Below, one piece after another: positions 23,916 through 35,929 of a stretch of DNA of 64,000 nt. How positions within the stretch are numbered: the stretch's first letter is position 1; each line of letters opens with the position of its first letter. Source of the DNA: Anastatus disparis (Eukaryota > Arthropoda > Insecta > Hymenoptera > Eupelmidae); the NCBI GenBank assembly GCA_017163975.1, contig JAFFSR010000240.1:2976001-3040000 (forward strand), read 5' to 3'. Below the pieces are notes generated by a model. It searched no databases. It saw only the letters and a list, made by a program, of their open reading frames with translations, and was not told where the DNA came from. Position numbers and translations under genes: made by a program.

Positions 23916-24288
23916 GATATATTTTACGATTGTACAAACAGACGCCATCGCGGGCAGCATGTATATATACAGATTCGCTTTCTATAAACGATTTTAATTG
24001 CAAAATTATTTACAACTCATATGAATTGTAATAATGAATATTATAATATTTATAATTTATTTCGAATCAGAAGAAAAAAATTTTAATTATTTTAGTGATT
24101 ATATTTTATATCAACTCTGTAATCTTTAATATGTTATCGTGTATTTATCGGTCACTTATCGCGACTGCGAAGCGACGAGATATAGCCAACAGTTAGTTAT
24201 CTGAGCATATCTTATCCTTAATTTTCTACCAGGGATATTTTTTATTGATTTGATATAAAATATATTAATATAAGATTCATCTATTTTT

Positions 24289-27200
24289 TTATTGAAACAA
24301 AGAGAAAACCATATTTGCATACCAATATGCAAAAATTAAACAAAATACAGTAATTAGGCTGTAATGTGCCCACCACAATAATACATATCTGCGTTCGCCG
24401 GCACCACTATTTAAATCTTCTTTTAATATGTATCGCCTGAGTCCAAGCCACATTGGCATTATATATTCTTCCCAGTCTATTTTTCTTGGATCGGAAAAAA
24501 ATATTTGTTTGTCTGCGGGATTAAGTCCCTCTATGACTTTTAATGTTCTTTCCATATGAACTCTCCAATTCTCATTAACAAGATAAAATAGAAAACGAAC
24601 ATTTACAGTACATCTCCAAAATGTAGATAGAGCTCTATAAGGAAGAAAAAAATAGTAAGTCTTCATTTTTTAATAAATACATTTATATTAATAAATACAT
24701 TTGTATTAATAAACACATTTGTATTAAAGATGTATATTTGTGGAACAAATTTCATTTGAATTGAGATGACATTCATTGAAATATAAAAGTATTCTATTTT
24801 ATCAATAAAAAAAATTTTTACAAATATTGAGAATTTTTTGTTTTTGAGCCAATTTATTTGTACTTTGAGGATGAAAAAAAAATTTCATTACTTTAGAAAG
24901 TTTCCATGTAAATTACTGATGAAATTCATATGATAAGATTTACTAGTTCAGCGTAAATTTCAATTGTTTAAAATTTTTTAAATAGATTTAAAGAAACATC
25001 TTACAATTTTTTTAATGATTGTAATTGGAGTTGAACTGAAAAATATTAACTTTAAATTACAATCGGTAATTTTCTTTGAAATTTTTCAAGAATTAAAATG
25101 AACTCAAGTTTCGTGAAATTTCTTTATTTTGAAAATCGTAACTTTAGTGTGATTATCCAGCTCTTGTGATATAAAATACAATTCACAACTTCAGCGTAAG
25201 AGCTTTTTTTCAAACCTCGTTAGATTCATGTTTTACAAAACTCAATACAACCGCTCGTTTCATAAATAAAACTTATCTACACTCGTGAAATTTATTTTTT
25301 ATAATTAATATTATCTCTTTATTTTATTATATTAGTTAAAAGCTTTCTTCTTCTTCCTTAAATGTGCAACTTTAATATGAATATTAATTTTGGTATAATC
25401 AATCTAAAAATGAGAATGAAATAGTATCTTTTAAAATTTGCTCAAATTTTAAAAGATAATTCTGGATGAAGAAATATGAAGAAAGTTTAAATTATCGACC
25501 CTAACGCTCATTATTTTGCTAGTTATAGACAATTAAAAAAAGTTACTGGAAAAGGTAAATACTTAAAACTATTCTGTATTAACAGCTAGAAGCTTAAAAC
25601 TTTCTTTAAATGATAGTTGCTTAAATCCTTTCGAAATAGTTATAATATTTCAAAATATTATTTTATTCCAAAAATATATAGCAATGAAAATCAAACGTGA
25701 AATTCCTTAATTAACATTAATTAATAATAAATGCTAATATTAAGTCCATTGGTATAAAATAATATTTTGATATATTATAATTTCCATTTCGAAAGGATTA
25801 AAGTTCAGCTTTCATTTAAAGAAAGTTTTAAACTTTTACCTACTAATGCTGAAGAATTTTAAGCATTTGAAATCTATTAGTAACTTTTTCAATGATTTCC
25901 TTTAATTGTCCTGTAACTAGGGAAATATTGAGCGTTAGGGTCTAAAATTTTAGCTTTCTTAAAATTTTTCATTTAAAATTACCTTCTAAAATTTTAGCAA
26001 AATCAGCGACCCACTGACACTCATCTGGTAACAAATAATAGTCAACATTTTTTTTACAAGAGTTTTATATCTTTCAAGACCTAGGAGATGTAAGATAGAC
26101 ATTATACCTGTACCCATAAATATTGTCAATCTTTTCATATTATTGCAAAATTTTAGGAAATTAAATACATCAGTTTTTAGTATACACCTTGTAAACTATT
26201 TAGTAAAATATTTTGCTCAAGAGTCATTTTAACTCTTTGTATTACGCGTTATTTCTATGATTTCAACGTATATTAGCCATTATATTGTTTTCAATTATGA
26301 AAATAATAGATATATCTATTAATTATTGATGATAATATTATAGAATCCCTAACAATTAAAAATATCAAAAGGACCACTATGACGCAATGACTTAAACAAT
26401 AAACTTATAAAATAAAAACCAACTCAAAATAAGACTTAAATATTATATACATATGTATTAATTTCATAAAGATATTAATTTTCTTACCGTGGTTTTTGTA
26501 ACATTAGTAACAAGCCAATGTCGGCTAAAATAGCTGGTATAAAGTGTATAATCATGTGTAAAATCATAACTAACCAAAAATATTCGGTAACATATAAAAA
26601 GTTCATCCATACAGCATTGGAAGATCGACCTCTTGCGCCTTCATTTTTGACGTAATTATATAGTGCCACTATATTTGTTGGTTTTGTTACAGAAGATCCA
26701 TAATTGTATATAACAGCTTTTTTCTCAATCGCACTGCATAATAAAAAAATATAAATTATTATATATTGCATAAATAGTTATTTCATAAATTAAAATTATT
26801 TGTTTACAATTGATTGGGAAGATCGTGCGTTATTGCTATTAAAGCGTTGATTGCCATATCACATGGTACTAAATCCATAGGGTTGAAAACATATTGACCT
26901 ACATGAAATAATCCTAAACCAGTTGCAAGAAATAGCCATACTGGTCCGTTTCCATTTCCCATCCATCCTTTAAGAGGCTCTCTATATGTAGACATTACTA
27001 AAATTGCAACAGAAAATAATTACGATTAAATAAACGAGCAAGAAATTTGATAAATATTACTCTAAATCAATATTGTTAAAAATAGAATTTGGGATCAAGA
27101 CCTCAGGTCTGGTAGTGTTATGGCTGAGTATTAAACGGAAATAAACTAGTATGTAACAAAAATCTGCTTTATCCAAAAATTTTGTAACTTTGTAGAAATT

Positions 27201-29857
27201 TTTTTAGCTTTTAAAATTAAAATAAATCTTTTTCATTTATGAATTAAATTTTTTTATTTTTAATTTATTTTATTTGCTAAGCGGATTTCTGTTAAGACCA
27301 AGCAGAAATATATTAAATTTAAAAAAACATGCATTAAGTAAATAAAAAATAAATTCTCCTAAAATGAAAAAAATGGGAAGATTGCCTACTAAGAATAAAG
27401 GGATTCTGCTTGCTCCTAGAGTTTATTTTTGTCCGTACAATCTGTATTAAAATCATCAAGTTTAAAATTTAAAATTTTATAATTTAATAAAATCATTGAT
27501 AATATTTGGAAAACAATTTTTTTTTTCACTAATGCAGTAGTTGATTTATTATAACATTGTGGAAATGAGCAAGTATTAAAAAAAGAAAGCAAAAGTTATG
27601 TAATAAAAATTAGCGTTACTGTAAATAGCAACTGACTTATTTTATCATTTATGTAATGTATTTAATATTAAACTAGTAAGTAGTAATTATATTAAATCAT
27701 TGATAAGTTATGAATAAATAAAAAAAAAAAATTACTGAAGATAGTTCTTTATTTTAAGGCGACCTCGGAGCGTAATTTGTAAACTACGAAATGGAAAATT
27801 AGCCTAACTTCCGAAGTCGCCTTAAGCCTTAATGTTTTTGAATTGCATTAACCTTTAAAGGACCAGTATTTGAGATTTATGATCCTTTTGAAAAAGTACA
27901 CAAAAATGGTACCTCGTATCATAAATTCATCGTGTATGAAGTGAATTATTAAATGAAAATGAAGAAATAAAGTTCATTAAAATTTAAATTATTTAAAAAA
28001 GCAATTGGATAATTCAGTTCTTAAACTTTTTCTTTTACCTATACTTGGTCTGTAAACACCACAAGGAAAGTTTACTTTTGGTGCACGTAATCTAACTAAT
28101 TCCTCAGCCGCGGCTTTTGAAAAAGTATAAACATTCATACTATCTCCTATTAACATTCTTGTAGCTTCTTCAGTTAATCCTTCTTTGGTTGAATCATCAG
28201 TTTCGATCATATTGTAAATCATTTCCAAATTGGCAGGTGTTGTATAAAATTCTTCTCTTATTGTCTTTTTTTCACTGTGTGAATATGCTGATGAAATATA
28301 TAAGAATACTTTCAAATTCTCGCATTGTTCGGCCAAATCAAGCATATTTTTTGTTCCTAAAACATTGGTTGTCAAAAGATCCTTTACCCTTGCGTTAAAT
28401 TTCACATTAGCAGCATTATGAATAATTATATTTGTTTCTTTCTTAATTCTATATTCGTCTTCTTTTGATAATCCTACTTTTTCTAAACTTAAATCACCAT
28501 GTATTACTGTTATTTTTTCTTCATAATGTGGATTCAATTTTTTTAGGACGTCGAACAACTGTAAAGAAATTAAATTTAAAATAATATAACATATTTGCGA
28601 CCAAAAATTCAATAAAAGTCAATTTTTAAATGTAATATTTTAAATTATAAAGCTGCATTCAATTTTATTCTTGATTTTAAGAGCTTTATAATAAAATTTG
28701 ATTTGTGCATAATGAAAAAACGCTTATTTGCTTTATTTTAATATATATTGACTGATTTTTCCATTTAATTTTCCTTGACACAAAAATAAATTTATAAATT
28801 TTTTTAAAAATATGATATTAAATTTTAATATTAATAAATATAAAATAAGAGAAAAATTTGTTTAAAATCACTGAAATAGTTTTAAAATTAAAATTGTATG
28901 AAAACACTTGGGAATTTTAAGTTTCTCATAAATAATTAAACTGAAGTTGTATGCAAAGTTTAAAGTCAATCGATTGAGTAGTTTATAAATAGTTATGGGT
29001 TTGCGATACAATCACGTATTTACGCACATGCATCCACTGCACACACACACAGATATATAAGAGTATATACATATGCATTGGGAAAATTTTGAAAAATTAT
29101 TATTTTCAATTCTCTGAATCTAATTATAATGAGCTTAACATTCAAAAAATAGAAATAAAATTATTAACCTTAGCAAAATTTTCATGATTGTGTAAAAAAA
29201 TGTCACATTAGAAATATTCATCAAGAAGTTATACAATTTTTGAGACGTCATCGCAGTAAGTAATAAAAATATTAAATCTCGCATTGGTAAAGCCTTACTA
29301 TAACTTCTATGCAGAATTCCATCACCAATTTCTAGAATTCTCTCAACGTGATCATTTACAAATAATAACAAACAAACATTTTTTCAAACAATATTTAATC
29401 AAGCATCAGTTTTCAAAGTTTTTTTCTTATAGATCTCCAACTTTAGAAAGTATCAGTACTATTTAAATTATATGCTATTTTTTGAAATTTAATGGAATTT
29501 GATATTTAAGATTTTTACTTTCTTTTGAATTTTTTTAAAAATATTTTAAACTATAGAAATTATAGTTATTAATATATTTACCTCGTTGTCAAAATATTGC
29601 TTGATTCGTTCTTCAGCGGATTGACCTTTTTTCGCCCTTATCAGTATATAAATATGCTTCAAATCGGAACAGCTTCTCAATAATTTTTCCATCAAACATT
29701 TTCCCATGAATCCTGTAACACCAGTAATAAACAAAGTTTTACCGGCAAAAAATTTTTGTAATTCACTTTCACCCAAATCAACAACACGGTTAATAATTTC
29801 AGTATCATCGTTCATCCGATCGTAAATCTCATCGATTAGCGTCATCTCATTTGACAT
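24289..29857 (-). CDS. Fatty acyl-CoA reductase (copy B), intact, 525 aa
   Basis: Five exons: 29857-29582, 28558-28039, 26997-26808, 26733-26488 and 24634-24289 (276, 520, 190, 246 and 346 bp; 1578 bp in all, in frame to the stop). All junctions are GT-AG. FARs reduce fatty acyl-CoA with NADPH to fatty alcohols, usually at the ER or peroxisome membrane. TGVTGFMG (residues 45-52) is the dinucleotide-binding motif, followed by ILIRAKKGQ. HNAANVKF (about 139) and YISSAYSHS (about 179) precede YTFSK (236-240), the YxxxK active site. The C-terminal 'sterile' domain has STYREPLKGW (about 269) and LNPADKQIFFSDPRK, and ends in a hydrophobic stretch (WWAHYSLITVFCLIFAYWY) that probably anchors it in a membrane. 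The start at 29857 (MSNEM) is shared with copies C and D; an upstream in-frame Met at 29875 is not conserved. The length is normal for the family. Confidence 0.93.
25425..26010. mobile_element. Palindromic MITE family P, degraded copy
   Basis: It lies in intron 4 of FAR copy B. It has the family's inner blocks ACCCTAACGCTCA, AATCCTTTCGAAAT and GCTAGAAGCTTAAAACTTTC on the left, and their inverses on the right (ATTTCGAAAGGATT, TTGAGCGTTAGGGTCT). The ends are too diverged to place a target duplication. Confidence 0.75.
27754..27825. mobile_element. 72-bp foldback at a TTAA site
   Basis: TTAAGGCGACCTCGGA pairs with TCCGAAGTCGCCTTAA. The TTAA at each end may be a target duplication. It lies in intron 2 of FAR copy B. 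It has no coding capacity. Confidence 0.7.
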
Positions 29858-30060
29858 CTTATTTTTCTTCTGCATGATTGTGTCTTATGTTGTTAAACAA
29901 GAGACGATATTTTCACTACTAACAAACTTTCCATACACGTTTTCTTGAAGAGTGAACGACATTCTCATACTTAAGAAACTTGACATCAATTCATTATATT
30001 GTTTTTATAATGCGGTTCATGAATTTCCGGTAGCTGATGTAAATATAGTGCACTTGTATT
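29858..30060 (-). promoter_or_regulatory. Conserved 5' flank of FAR copy B
   Basis: About 200 bp upstream of the start resemble those of copies C and D. The best block, read on the minus strand, is the inverse of GTTGTTAAACAAGAGACGAT (from 29889), followed by the inverse of ATTTTCACTACTAA. The match reflects shared ancestry and may include promoter or 5' UTR. No TATA box stands out. Confidence 0.55.
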
Positions 30061-31032
30061 TAACAAAAATTTATGTACATTAGTTGTTCTACAAAGTATA
30101 ATAAGTGTTGCGTCAAATGAGACATAATATCTCTACCTCTTTCATATGCAGTTCTTATTTCTTTACTTGTTTTTAAAATAGCGAATATCTGTGGTTTATT
30201 TTCAAATGATCATGAAATTTTTTTTATAATGAATAGTTTTTTAACAAAATTTAATCTAGAAGAACGACGGGCAATCTTTGAGTGCAATTATAGTGAATAG
30301 ATTTTTATAAATCTTAATAGAATATATGTTTATTTCGCATATTCAGCATCATACAGTTGTGTGCATAAGTTTCTGGCTAGCTTGTATAAAAGTCTCCCAA
30401 TATTCAAAGTTTTCTCGCTTCGTCAAAAATTCATATTTTTAAAAAAATCTTAGATGACATCAAAGTGTAAAGCAAAATACCTTTTATATACTGTCGATTT
30501 AAGAAATGAAATAAACATTAAAATTGCGCTTTTACAGTGAAAAAAAATAACAAAATTAAAAAATTTTTTTTTTCCTTGCGCAAACTTTTGAAGGAGTCCA
30601 CGGAAAAAAAAAAATAAAATGGAATAGATGTGTACTTGTCTCAACTTTAAATTAAGAACAATGTGCTTTTTTATCGAACTGATCCAAAGTTATACCGAAA
30701 TGTCACGCATATAAGATATTTTTTGTTATTAGTTAAAAAATGCATTATTAAATCATTTCATTTATATAATGTGCGAAATTACATTACTTTGAAATAAAAA
30801 TTCAAAGTGCGTGGCACGTCATCTCAGAGCGCTTCGGGATATCGTGAGAAGCAGACTACTTGCTTCCATTGTGCTAAGGTTAATCCTGAAATTATTCTTT
30901 CAAGATATGTGAATTGATATTTTGTAATTATAAAATGTTAATAATAATATATTACTTTTTGTAACCTTAATATTTATTTATTGTTAAATTAAATATGTAG
31001 AATCTAATTTTTTTAAATAATTATATCACTGA
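30061..31032. other. No gene seen
   Basis: AT-rich intergenic sequence. Around 30355 there is a CAGTTGTGTGCATAAGTTTC motif that resembles a mariner-type end. I found no matching opposite end. Confidence 0.45.
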
Positions 31033-31696
31033 CTAGGAGAGGGTCTGACCTCCGGATCACGGATTTTGCTCAAATTTTGGGATAAGTTTTTAGGTGTCAA
31101 AATATGGAAAAAAAACAAAATATTAGACCCTAATGCTCAATATTTCCCTAGTTACAGGTAAATAGAGAAAATCACTGGAAAAGTTACTAGATTTTCAAAC
31201 GCTTATAGTTCTTCAGCATTAATAGCTAGAAGCTTGAACCTTTTTTAAATGAAAGCTGAGCTCAAATCCTTTCGAAATATTACCTACAGCATATCAAAAT
31301 ATTATTTTTTTCCATAGTTATATCATTTTAAAAATTATACTACATTTCAGCATTTATTATTGATTAATGTTTTTAAAGGGAAATTCAGGTCAAATTTCAA
31401 TAACGCTGTAGCTATGGGGAAAAATAATATTTTGATATGCTGTAGGTGATATTTCGAAAGGATTTGAGCTCAGCTTTCATTTAAAAAAAGGTTCAAGCTT
31501 CTAACTATTAATGCTGAAGAACTATAAGCGTTTGAAAATCTAGTAACTTTTCCAGTGATTTCCTCTAATTACCTGTAACTAGAGAAATATTGAGCATTAG
31601 GGTCTAATATTTTGTTTTTTTCCATATTTTGACACCTAAAAACTTATCCCAAAGTTTGAGCAAAATCCGTGATCCGGAGGTCAGACCTTCTCCTAG
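31033..31696. mobile_element. Palindromic MITE family P, best-preserved copy (664 bp)
   Basis: CTAGGAGAGGGTCTGACC and the inverse GGTCAGACCTTCTCCTAG are the ends, flanked by TGA on each side (31030-31032 and 31697-31699). The two arms of about 330 bp match almost base for base around a short centre near 31360. No transposase frame is present. It is therefore non-autonomous, and a transcript would form a long hairpin. Confidence 0.88.
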
Positions 31697-32741
31697 TGAG
31701 TTTGAATCATTAATCCACAATTAATAATTCTTTCCGCAATAAATAAATCTTTTTATATTTAAGAATATTTTCTTGATACAAAAGTATGATACATTTATAA
31801 AATACTTGAAAACTCTAAAAATCGCGTTAATTAATGATTAATTTAGTTAGAGAAAACAATTATTATTGAGTTATCAAACAATTGTTATTAAATAACATAG
31901 ATGCATTACATTAATAAATAACTTTGATAAAATTTATCTGATTAAAAATTAAAACTTTTTACAGTATGAATCGTTTTTTGATGTCAAATAGTTATTTCAC
32001 AAAAATGTTAATTTTTATGTTTAAAATTTGATAATAAATTGAAATTATAATGTTTGTATTTTTTTAATATATTTTTTATTATATTTATGGGTATTTTATT
32101 CCTAACAATTTATTGAAGTTTTTATCTTTCATAATAATACAAATTTCCCAACTCATTTGGTTAAAAATTATTAAGCCTCTGTTCCAAAAATTACTAAATA
32201 GCCTCTGATCATCTTGAAATCTAAAGCGTTGTTTCCTCTTCTAAAAATTTTGTTCCATAAAGAAAATACGTCTCATATTTTTTAGTTTAATACAACTATT
32301 GACCGAAAGGAGACATCTAAGACTTAAAGCACTTTATCAGTTAAAAAAAATACCTTCATTTATCAGTTAAAAGAAAATGCTAATTATAAGAAATATAATA
32401 GATAGTTATAAGTAATAGATAGTTTTCCAATATTTAACAAGTGATCATATTATTATTATAATTCAAATTCACTATTCTGATTTGTCCAATTATAGTGTAT
32501 TAAAAAATTTATTATTTGTAATTTGTATTTTTTAATAAATTATTATCAAAGACAATAAAAATAAAAACTTAGACATTTTATTATTTTTAATCAATTTAAA
32601 TAATGAGAGACATTATTTTATACTAAGGTTAGCAAAAATAAGTGCATAAATGTACCGACACTTCTTCCATAATCAATTGCTAATATTTTTGATTCATTTA
32701 TTATATATTTTGATATAAAAAGCATGAAATTAATCATTTTC
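31697..32741. other. Intergenic, 3' side of FAR copy C
   Basis: Very AT-rich. No gene, RNA or clear repeat was found. Confidence 0.5.
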
Positions 32742-35700
32742 TTATTGAAACAAAGAGTAAACCATTTTTGCATACAAATATGTAAAAATGAAACAAAATA
32801 CAGTAATTAGACCATAATGTGCCCACCATAACAGTACATATCTGCGTTCGCCTGCTTTACTATCTAAATCTTCTTTTAATATGTATCGCCTAAGTCCAAG
32901 CCACGTTGGCCAAATCCATTCTTTCCAATTTATTTTTCTTGGATCGGAGAAAAATATTTCTTTGTCTGCGGGATTGAGTTTTTCTAAGACTTCTAATGTT
33001 TTTTCCATATGAATTCTCCAATTCTCATTCGCTAAATGAAATAAAAGACGCACGTTTACAGTACATCTCCAAAATGTTGCTAGAGCTCTGTACAAAAAAA
33101 AAATTAGTTTTCATTTTTTAAATGTATTTTTAGGTACTTTTAAACGTTACATTTTAACATTATGTGTAATGATATCTTCATTTAATAAATAGTTTTTTGT
33201 TTATTTGTCATATACGTAAATCTAATTTTTTTTTTAAACAAAATAAAATAAATAAAGGTAGCTCTTGTCTGAAGTAGAATACCTTTATGAAAAATATTTA
33301 TATTAAAGATAAGATTTAATATAAATATTTTTTATTTATCAAAAGATTCAATCATTATATTTACAAATATTTAGGATAAAAAGAAAATTTTTTATTTCTT
33401 TGGAAAATTTTAAAGTAAAATACCGATGCAACTCATGCAATAGGATTTGCCAATACAGCGTAAATTATTATTGCTTACAATTTTTTAAGCAGATTTGATT
33501 AAATATCATGTCATTTTTTTTACAATGGCAACGTACTAAAAAATGCTAATATTGAGGTTCTATTAGTAATTTTTCCTGAAATTTTCTCAAAAATAATTGA
33601 CTGTAAAAAATTTTAAAAATTTCATAAAACTGTTTTATAATTAAAATTATTCTTGTAATTCGTTATCATGTAAGTCAAAGTTTTGTTAAGCTTCTATAAG
33701 ATTTTATGCAGATTTAATAAATGTTTGCTTTGGAATAACTAATCTAATACTCCAGAGTCATCTTAAACAATAAATTATAAAATAGAAACCAACTCATATA
33801 AAAGCTTGAATAATGAATAATTATTCTACATATATATGGCTAGAGTTATAGTAGCAAGTATATTATTATGTTAGTAAATTATAAATCTGTTTATAAAAAA
33901 TATTTTATATTCTTCTCTCATCTGCAGCGCCACCAAGCGGCAAATGGTTTCGACTTACTCTTAAATATTAAATACATATGTATTAATTTCATAAAGATAT
34001 TAATTTTCTTACCGTGGTTTTTGTAACATTAGTAATAAGCCAATGTCGGCTAAAACAGCTGGTATAAAGTGTACAATCATATGTAAAATCATAAATAGCC
34101 AAAAATGTTCGGTAAGATACAAAAAGTTCATCCATACAGCATTGGAAGATCGACCTCTTGCGCCTATATTTTTAATGTAATTATATAATGTACCTATATT
34201 TGTTGGATTTGTTACAGAAGATCCATAATTGTATACAATAGCTTTTTTCTCCTTTGCACTTTATAATAAAAAAATTAAATTTATTATTAATCTTAAAAAA
34301 TAAAATTTATTAATTATACTATAAATAGTAATTTCATAAATTAAAATTATTTATTTACGATCGCTTAGGAAGATCGGGTGTTATTGCTATTAAAGCGTTG
34401 ATCGCCATATCACATGGTATCAAATCCGTAGGATTGAAAAAATATTGACCTGTATGGAATAATCCTAAACCAGTTGCAAGAAACAACCATACTGGCCCAT
34501 TCCCATTTCCAATCCATCCTTGGATGGGCTCTCTATACGTAGACATTACTAAATAAACAAGAAATAATTACAATCAAACAAACGTATTTTATAAATTTTA
34601 TTATTAGTGAATACTATTACATGTGATTCTATAACGGCAATTTTTATCAAACTCGTTAAATTTTAAATTGTATAATTTGATGAATTCATCAAATATATTT
34701 AAAAGCAGATAAGCGAGACTGATTCTAGCACATGATGATTCTGGCACATCTGTGTCAGAATTGAAAAAAGCCAAAATTGGTCTTAGGTGGAGGAGTGGGA
34801 GAATCAATTCTAATTCATCTGATCTAGAACCGGCTTAGAGTTTATAGTTTACATGCAGAGTAAATAAAACGCCCACACGTACGTGTTTATGAAGTTTCAT
34901 TTTCTCTCCTTGTAAGAAAATCTACTATTTAAATTAAATATATGATAATTTAATTAACCTAAACTTGGTCTGTAAACGCCACAAGGAAAATTTACTTTCT
35001 CTGCGCGTAATCTAACCAATTCCTCAGCTGCTGCTTTCGAAAAAGTATAAGTATTCATAAAATCTCCTATTAATATTTTTGTAGCTTCGTCAGATAATCC
35101 TTCTTTGGAAAAATCCTTCTTCTCCTAAAACATTAGTTGACAAAAGGTCGTTTACTCTTGCGGTAAATGTCACATTAGCAGCATTATGAATGATTATATC
35201 TGTTTCTTTTTTAACTCTATCTTCATCTTGTTTTGATAGTCCTACTTTTTCTGAAATTAGATCACCATGTATTGCTGTTATTTTTTCTTCATAATGTGGA
35301 TAAGATTTTTTTAGTATAAAAAAAGTTTTCATTTTGTCTCAAAATTAAATTTATATTTTATGAAAATCGAATTTTAAATATAATATTTTAATTTATAAAG
35401 TCGCATCCATTCTTATTCTTAATTTTAAGAGCTTTATAATTTGATTTGTGCATCACGAAATAAAAACTTATTGGCTTTATTTCACTAAATGTTGCCCAAT
35501 TTATTCATTCAACTTTCCTTACAAAACTGTAAATTTACTTGTTCTTTTAATTATTCAGTAAAAGCACTCAGTATTTCTAGGTTTGTTAATTGTATTGAAG
35601 AAAAATAGGCAACGAGCGAAAGCAATGGCTGCACTGCACTGTGAGAGTCTAAAAATCGAGATTATTAAATCAGCCATTCTATGCTTTTAATAAAATGAAA

Positions 35701-35929
35701 CAATTTGTATGACGTAATTCAAATCTCAATTGACAGATTTATGCAAGTCAAACTTTGTTGCGAAAATCTTAAAATAATGAATGCGAATTCTCAATTTTTA
35801 ATTTAAAATTTTAATTTAAAAATATTTAAATATTTTGATTAACAGTAACCGACTTTCACTTATAATAGTAATATGCAAAAAGTAAAATAAATTAAGAAAA
35901 ATAATAACTAAGTAATTTCAATGAAGCTC

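Larger units (their letters stand above)
22772..24235. mobile_element. 1.46-kb inverted-repeat element containing two smaller ones
   Basis: The outer ends CCCTGGTAGAAAGTTGAGCA and the inverse TTTCTACCAGGG (24223-24234) bound the element. It is unusually GC-rich for this window. No transposase frame is recognisable; the frames present are mirrored translations of the arms. It lies just downstream of FAR copy B. Confidence 0.6.

Noticed and set aside
22786..23960. Several 60-120 codon frames on both strands
   Set aside because: They lie in inverted-repeat arms and mirror one another, so they are by-products of a GC-rich foldback element.
30340..30420. Tc1/mariner element suggested by GTGTGCATAAGTTTC
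   Set aside because: No opposite terminal repeat and no transposase remnant was found.
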